Of a stretch of 64,000 nucleotides of DNA, positions 34,707 to 44,221 are shown in pieces. The DNA is from Alphaproteobacteria bacterium. Lineage in GTDB: Bacteria > Pseudomonadota > Alphaproteobacteria > Rhodobacterales > Rhodobacteraceae. The notes under the pieces are model-generated. The model searched no databases. It was not told where the DNA came from and saw nothing but the letters and a program-made list of their open reading frames with translations. The stretch spans positions 52,954 through 116,953 of the forward strand of contig JAUILL010000010.1 of assembly GCA_030433335.1 (NCBI GenBank). The letters run 5' to 3'. The stretch's first letter is position 1. Every line of letters begins with the position of its first letter. A program made the position numbers and the translations under genes.

Positions 34707-36077
34707 TTAGCCCAGAACTTTCGCCACAGCTTTGGCGGTTTTCTCGGCCACTTCGTCGGCTTCGGCCTGTGTCAGGCAGAACGGCGGCGCAAAGCCAAGG
34801 ATATCACCCTGCGGCATCGCGCGGCCAATCACGCCCTGCTCCAGCAAGGATGCTGCGACGCTGGGGCCAACCTTCTCGGACGCGTCAAAGAAAGTACGGC
34901 TGTCGCGGTCTGCCACGAACTCAATGGCGGCCATCATGCCTTCGCCGCGGATTTCGCCGACATTTGCATGCTCGGACAGAGCATTCCGCAGCGCCGCTTG
35001 GAAGTAGGCACCATTTTCGCCCGCCGCCTGAACGAGGTTCAGTTCGTCGATCAACTTCAGGTTGGCAACGCCCGCCGCCGCGCCGATGGGGTGCGCCGAA
35101 TAGGTCCAGCCGTGACCGATGGGGCCGTTTTCGTCGGTGCCCTGCTCCAGCACTTTCCACACCTTGTCGCTGACGATCGAGCCGGACAGCGGCGCATAGG
35201 CCGAAGTCAGGCCCTTGGCGATGGTGATCAGGTCAGGCTTCAGATCGTAGTGAAGCGAACCGAACATGCTGCCCAAACGACCGAAGCCAGTGACGACCTC
35301 GTCTGCGATCAGCAGGATGTCATGCTTCTGCAGGATCGGCTGGATCGCTTCCCAATAGCCTGCGGGCGGGGGCACGATGCCGCCTGTGCCCAGAACAGGC
35401 TCGCCGATAAAGGCCGCGATGGTGTCCGCGCCCTCGCGTTCGATCAGAGCTTCCAGCTCCGCAGCGCAATGGGCCACGAACTGCTCTTCGGTCATCGAGA
35501 CGTCGTCACGGCGGAAGTAGTACGGCGCCTCGGTGTGGATGACTTGGGTCAGCGGCAGGTCGAACTTCTTGTGGAAGAGCTCAAGGCCGGTCAGCGAGCC
35601 GGTCATCAGACCCGACCCGTGGTAGCCGCGCCAGCGCGAGATGATCTTCTTCTTTTCCGGGCGGCCAAGGATGTTGTTGTAGTACCAGACCAGCTTGATG
35701 TTGGTCTCGTTCGCATCCGAACCGGACATGCCGAAGTACACCTTGGACATGTGGTCTGGTGCGCGGTCCAGAACCATTTTCGCCAGAGTGATGCTGGCCT
35801 CGGTGCCGTGACCCACGTAGGAATGGTAATAGGCCAGTTCACGCGCCTGATCGGCGATCGCATCAGCGATATCGGTGCGGCCATAGCCCACGTTCACGCA
35901 GTAGAGGCCCGCGAAAGCGTCCAGCAGTTTGGTGCCGTCACGGTCCTCGATATGGCAGCCGGTCGCGGTTTTGATCACGCGCTGGGGTGCCTCGCCGCGG
36001 GCAAATTGGCCCAGATGGGTCGAGGGATGGAAGAAGTTCTCGCGATCCCACTGTTCGAGCATATCGTTTCTTAGCAT
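34707..36077 (-). CDS. Class III aminotransferase, probably in ectoine catabolism (DoeD/Atf-like)
   Basis: A PLP-dependent omega-aminotransferase of 456 residues from ATG 36077 (AGGAGAGG upstream). Motifs are GMSGSDANETNIKL, ISRWRGYHGSG, LIADEVVTGFGRLG and the PLP Lys in ITIAKGLTSAY. It lies 13 bases after a semialdehyde dehydrogenase gene, next to an AsnC regulator and a divergent DoeA-like hydrolase. In ectoine degradation an aminotransferase turns 2,4-diaminobutyrate into aspartate semialdehyde, which the dehydrogenase oxidises to aspartate. By sequence alone it could equally act on other omega-amino acids such as GABA or putrescine. Confidence 0.85.
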   Translation of the reverse strand: MLRNDMLEQWDRENFFHPSTHLGQFARGEAPQRVIKTATGCHIEDRDGTKLLDAFAGLYCVNVGYGRTDIADAIADQARELAYYHSYVGHGTEASITLAKMVLDRAPDHMSKVYFGMSGSDANETNIKLVWYYNNILGRPEKKKIISRWRGYHGSGLMTGSLTGLELFHKKFDLPLTQVIHTEAPYYFRRDDVSMTEEQFVAHCAAELEALIEREGADTIAAFIGEPVLGTGGIVPPPAGYWEAIQPILQKHDILLIADEVVTGFGRLGSMFGSLHYDLKPDLITIAKGLTSAYAPLSGSIVSDKVWKVLEQGTDENGPIGHGWTYSAHPIGAAAGVANLKLIDELNLVQAAGENGAYFQAALRNALSEHANVGEIRGEGMMAAIEFVADRDSRTFFDASEKVGPSVAASLLEQGVIGRAMPQGDILGFAPPFCLTQAEADEVAEKTAKAVAKVLG

Positions 36078-36090
36078 AGGTCCTCTCCTG

Positions 36091-37548
36091 TCAGCCCCAA
36101 TCGCGGCAGACGTATTTAATGTCAGTGAATGCTTCGAGGCCTTGGCGCGCACCTTCGCGTCCCAGACCGGATTGTTTGACCCCGCCAAAGGGGATCGGCG
36201 CGCCCGTCACCTTGGTCCGGTTGACCGCCACCATGCCGAATTGCAGGGCGCGGGTCAGACGGTAGATGCGGCGCGGGTCCAGACTGTGCACATAGGCGAC
36301 CAGTCCGTATTCTGTGGCATTGGCGCGCTGGATCACCTCTTCTTCGGTGTCAAAGGGGGTGACGGGCGCGACGGGGCCAAAGTTCTCTTCGCTCATAATC
36401 GCGGCCGTGTCGGGCACATCGGCCAGAACCGTCGGCTGAAAGAAGAGCGGGCCAAGGGTCTGATCGATATCGCCGCCAGTCAGGAGCTTGGCCCCATTTG
36501 CGAGCGCATCGGTGACCTGCTCGACCTGCTTCTGGATCGCCTTTTCGTTGATCAGAGGGCCGATGTCGGGGTCGTTCTGCCCTCTGTCCATGGTCAGCGC
36601 CTGAACGGCCTGCGTGAACCGCGCGCAGAATTCAGCGTAGACGCCCCGCTGCACGTAGATGCGGTTCGCACCAAGGCAATCTTGTCCCGAGGTCGCGAAT
36701 TTAGCTTTGACCGCTTCGGTCACGGCACGGTCCAGATCAGCGTCGTCAAAGACGATGAACGGCGCGTGGCCCCCAAGTTCCAACACCAGACGTTTCACCG
36801 TGTCGGCGGACTGGCGATAGAGCAGTTTGCCCACCTCGGTCGAGCCAGTGAACGACAGCGCCCGCACACGCGCATCGGCGGTCCACTCGCCCACGATGGT
36901 GGCGGCGTCCCCGACCACAGTGCTCATCACACCCTCGGGGAAGCCTGCGCGGCGGGCCAGTTCGGCCAGAGCCAGCGCCGAAAGCGGCGTTTCTGCAGAG
37001 GGATGGATGATGACCGTGCAGCCAGCGGCCAGAGCGGCGGCAGCTTTGCGTGTGATCATCGCGCTGGGGAAATTCCAAGGGGTGATCAGCGCCGCCACGC
37101 CCACGGGTTCCCGCCACAGCTCCATCTCTGCGTCAGGCAGATGGCTGGTGACGCCCTCGATGTTCGGGCGCAGGGCCTCTTCGGCGTAAAACCGGACAAA
37201 GCTGGCGGCGTAGTCAATCTCGCCCCGCGCTTCGCTGATCGGTTTGCCCTGCTCGGCAACCATGATCTGGGCCAGATCCTCTTTGGCATCGAGGATCAGG
37301 TCGTGCCAACGGTGCAGCAGGCTTGCACGGTCCTGAGGCAGCATGCCTGCCCAATCGGCAAAGGCCCCATCGGCGGCGTCCACGGCAGCGCGGGCCCCGG
37401 TGGCATCGCTCAGGGCCACCTGCGCCACCAGATCACCGGTGGCGGGGTCGCGGACGGCAAGCCGCCCCTGCCCTGCGAAATCTCCGTTCCCGCGCAGGAG
37501 GGCCGCGTCAGTGATCCATGGCGTCAAACGCTTCGACATCTCGATCAT
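36091..37548 (-). CDS. NAD(P)-dependent semialdehyde dehydrogenase (GabD/DoeC-like)
   Basis: A 485-residue aldehyde dehydrogenase. Catalytic parts are the cofactor loop LITPWNFPSAMITRKAAAALAAGC and FTGSTEVGKLL, Glu in LELGGHAPFIV and the nucleophile Cys in SGQDCLGANRI. It is closest to succinate-semialdehyde dehydrogenases. In this setting it would oxidise aspartate semialdehyde to aspartate in ectoine breakdown (the DoeC or ssd role). AAGGAG precedes the first ATG. It is the first gene of a two-gene unit with the aminotransferase. Confidence 0.9.
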   Translation of the reverse strand: MIEMSKRLTPWITDAALLRGNGDFAGQGRLAVRDPATGDLVAQVALSDATGARAAVDAADGAFADWAGMLPQDRASLLHRWHDLILDAKEDLAQIMVAEQGKPISEARGEIDYAASFVRFYAEEALRPNIEGVTSHLPDAEMELWREPVGVAALITPWNFPSAMITRKAAAALAAGCTVIIHPSAETPLSALALAELARRAGFPEGVMSTVVGDAATIVGEWTADARVRALSFTGSTEVGKLLYRQSADTVKRLVLELGGHAPFIVFDDADLDRAVTEAVKAKFATSGQDCLGANRIYVQRGVYAEFCARFTQAVQALTMDRGQNDPDIGPLINEKAIQKQVEQVTDALANGAKLLTGGDIDQTLGPLFFQPTVLADVPDTAAIMSEENFGPVAPVTPFDTEEEVIQRANATEYGLVAYVHSLDPRRIYRLTRALQFGMVAVNRTKVTGAPIPFGGVKQSGLGREGARQGLEAFTDIKYVCRDWG

Positions 37549-37663
37549 GGCTGTGGTCTCCTTTCACAGACACCCTAGCCCCGACCAAGCGGAGGTTTTC
37601 CCTGTTGTGGGTCGCCGCGCCAGAGAAGTTCTCTTTTCGCAGCTGTGATGGCAGAGACTTTCT

Positions 37664-38146
37664 CTAGACCCCGCGCAAGAGGCCCATGGCTGGCGGATCA
37701 GCCTTGATCGGCTTGGTCACGATATAGCTGTAGTAGCGGCGCACCCCTGCGCGGCTCTCCAGCAGACCATCCATAAGCTCTTGAAAAGTCGCCACATCTG
37801 TCGTGACCAGCTGCATCAGGTAGTCATATCCGCCGCCAATAGCCCAACAGCCCGTCACCGCATCCATCCGGCCCACGGTCCTTTCGAACAGCTGAAAACT
37901 CTCTGCTTTGTGGCTTTCCAGCTCGACCGTGACAAAGACCTGCACGTGGGGGCCCAACGCCTCTAAGTCGATCTCGGCGCGGTAGCCGCGGATCAGGCCT
38001 GCCTTTTCCAGTCGCTTCATCCGTTCCCAGCAAGGCGTCGGAGACAGGTTCACCCGCGCCGCCAATTCGGTCTTGGCGATCCGACCCTCTCGGCTCAGGG
38101 TGGCAAGAATGGCGATATCACGGTCATCAAGGCGGGTGCAATCCAT
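37664..38146 (-). CDS. Lrp/AsnC-family regulator (DoeX/AsnC-like)
   Basis: A 160-residue transcription factor from ATG 38146. The N-terminal HTH (LDDRDIAILATLSREGRIAKTELAARVNLSPTPCWERMKRLEKAG) is followed by the RAM ligand-binding domain (VQVFVTVELESHKAESF...GCWAIGGGYDYLMQLV). It sits beside the dehydrogenase and divergent from the doeA-like gene, where DoeX/AsnC regulators of ectoine catabolism are usually found; these respond to 2,4-diaminobutyrate-type intermediates. The track ORF extends about 100 codons upstream without a good start. Confidence 0.9.
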   Translation of the reverse strand: MDCTRLDDRDIAILATLSREGRIAKTELAARVNLSPTPCWERMKRLEKAGLIRGYRAEIDLEALGPHVQVFVTVELESHKAESFQLFERTVGRMDAVTGCWAIGGGYDYLMQLVTTDVATFQELMDGLLESRAGVRRYYSYIVTKPIKADPPAMGLLRGV

Positions 38147-38433
38147 GCAGAGGTTGTTCCGCGAGGCGCAAGGATTTGTCAATCCAAGAGATAATCTGTC
38201 CTGTCGTGTGGGGTAACAGCGAAATTTCATCTCCCCCACTTGCCGAGCGTCCAAACCGTTGACAGGATCGCCCCATCGCATGACCGGCGGACCGATTTGG
38301 TCCCGACCGAGACCAAGAGGCACCGTTGCCCCGCGCAGGCAAGGCCACCTTGGGACACCTCTGGCGCGATGCCGCCGTTCTGTCTTTGGCCCCGCCAAAG
38401 CGCAGATCGGCACGACTGGAATGAAAGGCCCAC

Positions 38434-39630
38434 ATGAACAAACTGCAACGAACACCAGAGCGGTACACCACCGAGGAATACCGCGCGCGGCTGGTCAAAA
38501 TCCGCGCCAAGATGGAAAAGCAAGGGCTCGACATGCTGATTATCAGCGACCCTTCGAACATGTCTTGGGTGTCTGGCTACGGCGGCTGGTCCTTTTACGT
38601 GCACCAATGCGTTGTCGTCGGGCCCACGGGCGATCCGGTATGGTTCGGGCGCTCTCAGGACGCCCAAGGCGCCTATCGCACAGTCTGGGTCGGCCGCGAC
38701 AACGTCATCGGCTATCCTGACCATTACGTGCAGTCGACGGAAATCCACCCGATGGAATACTTGTGCGACCGCCTGACCGACATGGGCTGGGACAAAGGCA
38801 TCATCGGCGTTGAGATGGACAACTACTGGTTCTCGGCCCGTGCCTTTGAGCGTCTGCAAAACGGCCTGCCTAACGCGAAGTTCAAGGACGCGACCGGCTT
38901 CATCAATTGGGAGCGCGCGGTCAAATCCGAGAAAGAGCTGGAATACATGCGCCAAGCCGCCCGCATCGTCGAGCGGATGCATCACCGCATCGCGGACAAG
39001 ATCGAGGTTGGCGTGCGCAAGTGCGATCTGGTGGCGGAAATCTATGACGCGGGTCTGCGCTATGACGAGTGGTACGGCCACGGCGGCGACTACCCCGCCA
39101 TCGTGCCCCTGCTGCCGTCGGGTCCTGACGCCGCCGCCCCGCACCTGACGTGGGACGACCTGCCGATGAAAGAGAACGAAGGCACGTTCTTTGAGATCGC
39201 GGGCTGCTATCAGCGCTACCACGTGCCTCTGTCGCGGACGATTTTCCTTGGCAAACCGCCGCAGGAAATTCTGGACGCGGAAAAGGCCGTTCTCGAAGGC
39301 ATGGATGCGGGCCTAGAGGCCGCGCGGGCGGGCAACACCTGTCATGACATCGCAGATGCGTTCTTTAAGTCCTTGGAAAAGCGCGGGATCGTCAAAGACA
39401 ACCGCTGCGGTTACTCCATCGGTCTGAGCTACCCGCCCGATTGGGGCGAACGCACCATGTCCCTGCGCCGCGGCGACATGACCGAATTGCAGCCGGGGAT
39501 GACCTTCCACTTCATGACCGGCCTCTGGATGGAAACGTGGGGCTACGAAACCACGGAATCTATCGCCATCACTGACGGCGCGCCCGAAGTCTTTTGTGAC
39601 ATGCCCCGTAAGATGCTGGTCAAGAACTGA
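38434..39630 (+). CDS. doeA: M24-family hydrolase, probable ectoine hydrolase
   Basis: A 398-residue protein of the creatinase/prolidase (M24) fold. The N-domain reads MEKQGLDMLIISDPSNMSWVSGYGGWSFYVHQCVVV and the C-terminal pita-bread domain runs from about residue 155 (INWERAVKSEKELEYMRQAARIVERMHH). The N-terminal sequence closely resembles DoeA/EutD ectoine hydrolase, which opens the ectoine ring to N-acetyl-diaminobutyrate. AAAGG precedes the ATG. It is divergent from the AsnC-dehydrogenase-aminotransferase genes. No doeB deacetylase or ectoine transporter is in the window. Creatinase or Xaa-Pro peptidase is the alternative. Confidence 0.8.
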   Translation: MNKLQRTPERYTTEEYRARLVKIRAKMEKQGLDMLIISDPSNMSWVSGYGGWSFYVHQCVVVGPTGDPVWFGRSQDAQGAYRTVWVGRDNVIGYPDHYVQSTEIHPMEYLCDRLTDMGWDKGIIGVEMDNYWFSARAFERLQNGLPNAKFKDATGFINWERAVKSEKELEYMRQAARIVERMHHRIADKIEVGVRKCDLVAEIYDAGLRYDEWYGHGGDYPAIVPLLPSGPDAAAPHLTWDDLPMKENEGTFFEIAGCYQRYHVPLSRTIFLGKPPQEILDAEKAVLEGMDAGLEAARAGNTCHDIADAFFKSLEKRGIVKDNRCGYSIGLSYPPDWGERTMSLRRGDMTELQPGMTFHFMTGLWMETWGYETTESIAITDGAPEVFCDMPRKMLVKN

Positions 39631-39638
39631 TCTCGCTC

Positions 39639-39664
39639 GGAGTAGCGGGCAGTCCCGCTACTCC
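39639..39664. terminator. Bidirectional terminator between doeA and the trypsin-like protease
   Basis: GGAGTAGCGGG and CCCGCTACTCC form a perfect 11-bp stem with the 4-base loop CAGT, nine bases past the doeA stop. On the plus strand GTTTCG follows. The second arm includes the stop codon of the convergent protease gene. Confidence 0.75.
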
Positions 39665-40767
39665 GTTTCGTCCTGAGGGCCAGTGTTCAGCCAGTCGGCG
39701 ATCAGATCAACGTGGACAGCCCGATTGCTGTCCCAGGCGTCACCGTCCTGAAATCCGAAATGGTGCAGCCCCACAAGCCGCCCTTGCCTGTCAAACACAG
39801 GCGCACCGGACGACCCGCCAGAGGTGTCGCAGGTGTGGGTGAAATCGGTCGCATCCCCCCGCCCCGCGACGCGTATCTCGCCTGCAGCGCAATCCAGTAC
39901 AGAGATTTGCTTGGGCTGCGATCCGGGGTGCTGCACGACGACAATCGGCATCTCTGGCTCTGTGTCCGTGGGCAGGATTTCGACCTGCCCGTAAACGTCA
40001 TCCATCGGCCGATCCAGCGACACAACGCTGACATCCAGCGCTTCGTTAATCCGTAGGGTTTCCACCCCTGCACAACTGGCCTGCGCCCCGATCCCAAGCC
40101 GACCATTCTGATCATATTCGTAGCCAAACACCGCCGTCATGCTCGCGCAGGTTTCCTGATCACGGATGCAATGCTCGTTTGTCATCAACTGGTCCGGTTC
40201 GATCAGAAAACCTGAACAGGTCCGTGCAAAGCCCCCCTCGACAAACGAGAGCAAAGCTACCGGAGGGCCAAGGGCCTGAAGTTCTGCGGGCACCTCTGGG
40301 TTGTTGATCGGCGTGAGTTGGTTCTCGCCATAGGTGGAATAGCGGGCCAGTTTGGTGCTCTGGATCGCAATGCTTTCGATCACCAAGGCGCCAGTGTCGG
40401 GCAGCGTGCTGTCCGAAACCAAAGCAAGCCGCGCCCGACCGAATGGCAAAAGCGGAGTCCATTGGCCGGCTTCTGGAAGGGTCGCCAACCCGATCTCAAG
40501 GCTCTGATCCATGGCCCCGAAAATCACCAAACGCGCATCATCGGGAAAAGGGGCGCCTTCGGTCCGCAGCAGCAACCGGATGTAGTCAGCGCCTGCCAGA
40601 CTGATCTCGTCGAACCAGACGGAGCCGCGATCGCCCAACCACTGGCTTTTGTCGATCCAGATGTTCCGATCTTCAATCCGCCCATCCACGAATGCCTCCA
40701 GCACCGGTGCTTCCTGCGCTATCGCCGCGCCTGCTGCACACAAAAAGAGAGCCCAGAGCCGCCTCAT
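39658..40767 (-). CDS. Secreted trypsin-like serine protease (S1 fold)
   Basis: 369 residues with a signal peptide (RRLWALFLCAAGAAIA). The first 160 residues form a beta-rich domain of unknown type. The protease half has the catalytic triad His199 (TNEHC), Asp245 (ALDVSVVSL) and Ser320 (SGGSSGAPV), with several cysteine pairs as expected outside the cytoplasm. It is the last gene of the five-gene array, and its ATG overlaps the stop of the subtilisin-like gene (ATGA), so the two proteases are made together. The substrate is unknown. Confidence 0.88.
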   Translation of the reverse strand: MRRLWALFLCAAGAAIAQEAPVLEAFVDGRIEDRNIWIDKSQWLGDRGSVWFDEISLAGADYIRLLLRTEGAPFPDDARLVIFGAMDQSLEIGLATLPEAGQWTPLLPFGRARLALVSDSTLPDTGALVIESIAIQSTKLARYSTYGENQLTPINNPEVPAELQALGPPVALLSFVEGGFARTCSGFLIEPDQLMTNEHCIRDQETCASMTAVFGYEYDQNGRLGIGAQASCAGVETLRINEALDVSVVSLDRPMDDVYGQVEILPTDTEPEMPIVVVQHPGSQPKQISVLDCAAGEIRVAGRGDATDFTHTCDTSGGSSGAPVFDRQGRLVGLHHFGFQDGDAWDSNRAVHVDLIADWLNTGPQDETE

Positions 40768-42944
40768 TCGTCGAACAGCGGTGAGGTGTAGTCGCGGATA
40801 TCACGGAAGGCGAAGGTGACCTCCTCGGGGCGGTCCTCTGCGTCCCGTGTCAGGACCGTGATTTTCGCCGAGAGTGTTCGCACCAAACAAGACGGGTCGC
40901 GTTCAAGTGGGCCATAGCGCCCGCCCAACTCGCCGCCTGTGTGTTTGAAGATGAAATGCCGTTTTTTGGCGTCGTTCCAGCCGAGCCTGCGGACGTTGTA
41001 CCAGTTCTGGTAGCCTTGGTCCTCATGGGGGCTCTTGCAGACGAAGCCAGCGGGGGCCTCGATCACCTGCCCTGTGATAGTCCGCCCGTCAAACAGTTCA
41101 AACTGCGCCTCGTGCAGATGGATCGCCCGCGACACATTCAGCCGCCCGTCCCGCAAGGCCCCCGCCAACTGAGGGAAGAAATCCGCCGTATAGCTGAGCC
41201 GGTCCTTGACGATCTTTGGCGAGAGTTGTCCCCCGCCCTCGCCCAGTTCGTCGCCATAAATGAATTCGCCAGACGCAAAGATCAAAGAGGCGACCGCCGA
41301 CACCTGCGGCGCGGCGAAAGAGGTACCCTTTTGCACAGCGAAACGGTTGCCCGTGACCGTGGTCAGTATGTTCACCGCGGGTGCGCCAATGTCAAAACGC
41401 GGATTGCGGTTGGAACCAGCGGTCTGGCTGCTCCAGACATTCTGGCCATCCAATCCGACCACGGTGATCACGTTGTCCAGATCGTTCAAACAGGCGGGCA
41501 GGATTGGGCAGTTTTCCTTGGTCATGTCGCGGTTTTCATTGCCCGCAGCGGCAACGATCAGCATGCGGCTGCCGTGGATGGCCAAAGCGGCTCTGACCTC
41601 TTCGCGCCCAGTGAATTCTGGCTGCATTCCGAAGCTCAGGTTCGCGACCCGCGCGTCCTTTGGGATGCCGATCAAGAGTTGCTGGATTAACGCGAAAATC
41701 CCTTGGTCCGCAGGAACATTCTGATCCAGCCCCAACATCCAGAGACGCGCATGTGGATTGATCCCAAGCGTCCCACGCTGGTTGGCAGGCGCGGCAATTA
41801 CCCCTGCCACGGCCGCCGCATGATCTGCATCCGACAACGCCGCAGGATTGAGTTGATCGCAGGTTTCCTCTGCGCCCATTTCAGCGCGGGGAAGAACCTC
41901 TCCCTCCGGCGTCAAGAGATCGGGCAGATCGCAATGACCCATCGACAGTGGCGCATCAATCACGACGATATCCACAGGGCGCTGGAAGCTGGGGCCCAGA
42001 TCCTCGCGTTTGGCAAAAGGATGGTGGATCACCTCGAACAGATCGATCTGCTCTTCCATCAAGGGCTCGTCCCCTGCCCATTTCAGATCGACAGACCCGA
42101 GCGGGCGCAGGTTATTGCGCACGCCTTGCAAGGTCAGATCAGCGGGCGACTGCTTCAACAGGTTCGAGTTCCAACTCGGCGAAAAGTTGGAGGCTGGCGC
42201 AAAGGTCTTTTCCGTCGTTTTCGGCGCGACAGTCTCTGCGCTTGGCGCATCCTGCTCTTCACGCAGCTTCATCAAACTGCTCAGAAGTTCAGAGGACTCG
42301 TCCGGCTGGAGCCATAAATTCGTCTCGTACTGCTGGCGGGGAATGGTGATCGTTGTCCCCGCACTCAAGGACTTCAAAAGGCGCGGGTTGAAAGTGGCTA
42401 CGACCTCTTCACAGCTCATCTTCCATGCAGAACAATCAAGGCCGGGCTCGGGCACGTAGCTCGTGACACTCCATCCTTCGGGGGCGGGAATGCGGACCAA
42501 GGTGGTGACAGGGCGGAAGGAATAGTCAGGGATTTTCACACGGTCCCCCGCACTCAGCCGCCAGTTTCCGCGACTTGGGGCAAACCCGCCGACATGCCCT
42601 ACGGGGTTCGACAACTGCCGATCCGATACAGGTGTGCGCGTCCGCCGACACAGGCCAGGATTGATGTCGCACATCATCGCATCAAGGGATTCCGGAAAAT
42701 ACGCCCCGTGCATCACGCCTTGGTTCCGGAGCAGAACTTCGACAAAAGCGGGCGTGCCAATGACCTCTTCGCGCAGGGTCAGGTTGCCCGAGTTATAGAG
42801 CGTCAGAAAGAGTTGCTCGATCTCGATCGCCAGGGCAGCGTCGTTGTTTGCGCGCGACCGCCAGACCACCGCGGTTTCTGGCACCATCGCAGGCGCGGCA
42901 CCAGCCAGCGCGAGGAAAAGAACAAGCGCGGATTTCAGTCCCAT
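40764..42944 (-). CDS. Secreted subtilisin-like serine protease (S8)
   Basis: 726 residues with a signal peptide (KSALVLFLALAGAAPA). An N-terminal region of about 210 residues contains two segments ending in KIPDYSF and TITIPRQQY, which look like LysM-like or tail-fibre assembly modules. A linker follows, and then the peptidase domain with Asp330 (IVVIDAPL), His375 (SDADHAAAVAGVIAAP), oxyanion Asn469 (AAAGNEN) and Ser542 (GTSFAAPQ). The C-terminal 160 residues are a separate domain. It is the fourth gene of the array, 26 bases after the metzincin gene. The N-terminal modules may anchor it to peptidoglycan; this is inference. Confidence 0.88.
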   Translation of the reverse strand: MGLKSALVLFLALAGAAPAMVPETAVVWRSRANNDAALAIEIEQLFLTLYNSGNLTLREEVIGTPAFVEVLLRNQGVMHGAYFPESLDAMMCDINPGLCRRTRTPVSDRQLSNPVGHVGGFAPSRGNWRLSAGDRVKIPDYSFRPVTTLVRIPAPEGWSVTSYVPEPGLDCSAWKMSCEEVVATFNPRLLKSLSAGTTITIPRQQYETNLWLQPDESSELLSSLMKLREEQDAPSAETVAPKTTEKTFAPASNFSPSWNSNLLKQSPADLTLQGVRNNLRPLGSVDLKWAGDEPLMEEQIDLFEVIHHPFAKREDLGPSFQRPVDIVVIDAPLSMGHCDLPDLLTPEGEVLPRAEMGAEETCDQLNPAALSDADHAAAVAGVIAAPANQRGTLGINPHARLWMLGLDQNVPADQGIFALIQQLLIGIPKDARVANLSFGMQPEFTGREEVRAALAIHGSRMLIVAAAGNENRDMTKENCPILPACLNDLDNVITVVGLDGQNVWSSQTAGSNRNPRFDIGAPAVNILTTVTGNRFAVQKGTSFAAPQVSAVASLIFASGEFIYGDELGEGGGQLSPKIVKDRLSYTADFFPQLAGALRDGRLNVSRAIHLHEAQFELFDGRTITGQVIEAPAGFVCKSPHEDQGYQNWYNVRRLGWNDAKKRHFIFKHTGGELGGRYGPLERDPSCLVRTLSAKITVLTRDAEDRPEEVTFAFRDIRDYTSPLFDE

Positions 42945-42970
42945 GACGTTTCCTTTCTCTGCCGGGCCAC

Positions 42971-44191
42971 TCAGGGTTGCGGCGTGTCAATCACCACATT
43001 GAATGTCGCGGCCTCGTAGCCATGCACCGCGACCGAAACGAGCGTTTTGCCTTCTGGCACATCGAATTCGCAGACTTCGTCCGCGCCCGTATTGTAGGGG
43101 CGGCAATCGTAGCTAGAGACCAACGCGGCCCCGTCGAACTTCACGTAGAGATCAGGATCACCGGTGCCTGTCATTTCTGCCCGAAAGGGTTCTCCTGCCA
43201 TGACGGGGCCCTGCCAGACCATCTGAAGCGCGCCTTGTGCAAGATCGAAAGGCCCGAAATCCTGCAGGCTCGAGACCTGATTTGGCGGCGTACAGACAGT
43301 CGGGTCGATTTGGAACCCCGCAGCCGGACCATAGAGGCATGCGACACCGCTTTTGTCCTGATCCGTGAGCGTCAAAGACCAGTCTCCACGCCCGTTGCAC
43401 TGAGGGTAATGCATCACCGAGAACGCATCGTAGTCCGTCACGCCGCGCCAATCGCTGTCCTCGAAACAGGCCCCCGCATCAGGGCGGGTGTGTTCATGGC
43501 GTCCGCCGATTACATGCCCCAACTCGTGCCGCAGCACGCCGCGCAATGTCAGATTGTCATTAGGATCAAGCGCAAAGGACGAGGGATCGATCACAACGCT
43601 TCGGTCACTTCGGGGATCATTTGGGAAAAAGGCAGCGGCCAGAAAATCCCCGCCTGCATCCACAGGCCTGACGTCAAACAGCACATTGCTGTTGGTTTGC
43701 GTGCAATTGCCGTCCTCTGCGGGCAGGTGGGTGAAATCCAGATCGGCCACGGCCTCCCACGAGGCCGCCGCCGCCAGCATGTCTCCGACAACCAGCGGGT
43801 GGCGCGGGCCAAATTCAGTGCTGACGCAGAAGGTCAGGGCTTTCCGCGTCCCCGCATCCCAAATCTGGTCTAGACCGCCGACATGGATCACCGTGAATTC
43901 CGGCACCGGACCATCGCTGGGTTCTGGCAGAGCACGAACATTCTGCATCCAGAACTCGCGCAACAGTTTCTCGTTGCGGATAGGCGTGTCCCCGTTGACG
44001 TAGAATTTGCCCGTTTCCGGCAGGTAGAGGGTCTGGTCCTTGAAGCTTGCGAAGTCCATCGTGGCACGGGACTCCCGCGCAGCGTCTGCCAGTTCCCCGA
44101 GCGCCGCTTGTCCTTCCTCTGGGCTTAGGGATTGCGCGCCGACCGGTCCGGCGAGTATGGCCAAAAGAAGTGCAGTCGCATGGGATTTCAT
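42971..44191 (-). CDS. Secreted zinc metalloprotease (metzincin) with a C-terminal PPC-like domain
   Basis: 406 residues with a signal peptide (ATALLLAILAGPVGA). The catalytic zinc motif HELGHVIGGRHEH (His222, Glu223, His226, His232) and the Met-turn SVMHYP are both present, which defines a metzincin, close to astacin/M12 or M10-like bacterial enzymes. The C-terminal 110 residues (GPFDLAQGALQMVWQGPVMAGEPFRAEMTGTGDPDLYVKF) are a PPC-type beta-sandwich often removed during maturation. It is the third gene of the array. The substrate is unknown. Confidence 0.87.
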   Translation of the reverse strand: MKSHATALLLAILAGPVGAQSLSPEEGQAALGELADAARESRATMDFASFKDQTLYLPETGKFYVNGDTPIRNEKLLREFWMQNVRALPEPSDGPVPEFTVIHVGGLDQIWDAGTRKALTFCVSTEFGPRHPLVVGDMLAAAASWEAVADLDFTHLPAEDGNCTQTNSNVLFDVRPVDAGGDFLAAAFFPNDPRSDRSVVIDPSSFALDPNDNLTLRGVLRHELGHVIGGRHEHTRPDAGACFEDSDWRGVTDYDAFSVMHYPQCNGRGDWSLTLTDQDKSGVACLYGPAAGFQIDPTVCTPPNQVSSLQDFGPFDLAQGALQMVWQGPVMAGEPFRAEMTGTGDPDLYVKFDGAALVSSYDCRPYNTGADEVCEFDVPEGKTLVSVAVHGYEAATFNVVIDTPQP

Positions 44192-44221
44192 GTCTCTCTT
44201 CCTTTTGATGGCGGGAATGGA

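Noticed and set aside
35929-37578. 549-codon plus-strand ORF
   Set aside because: Antisense to the semialdehyde dehydrogenase gene; low-complexity composition typical of shadows.
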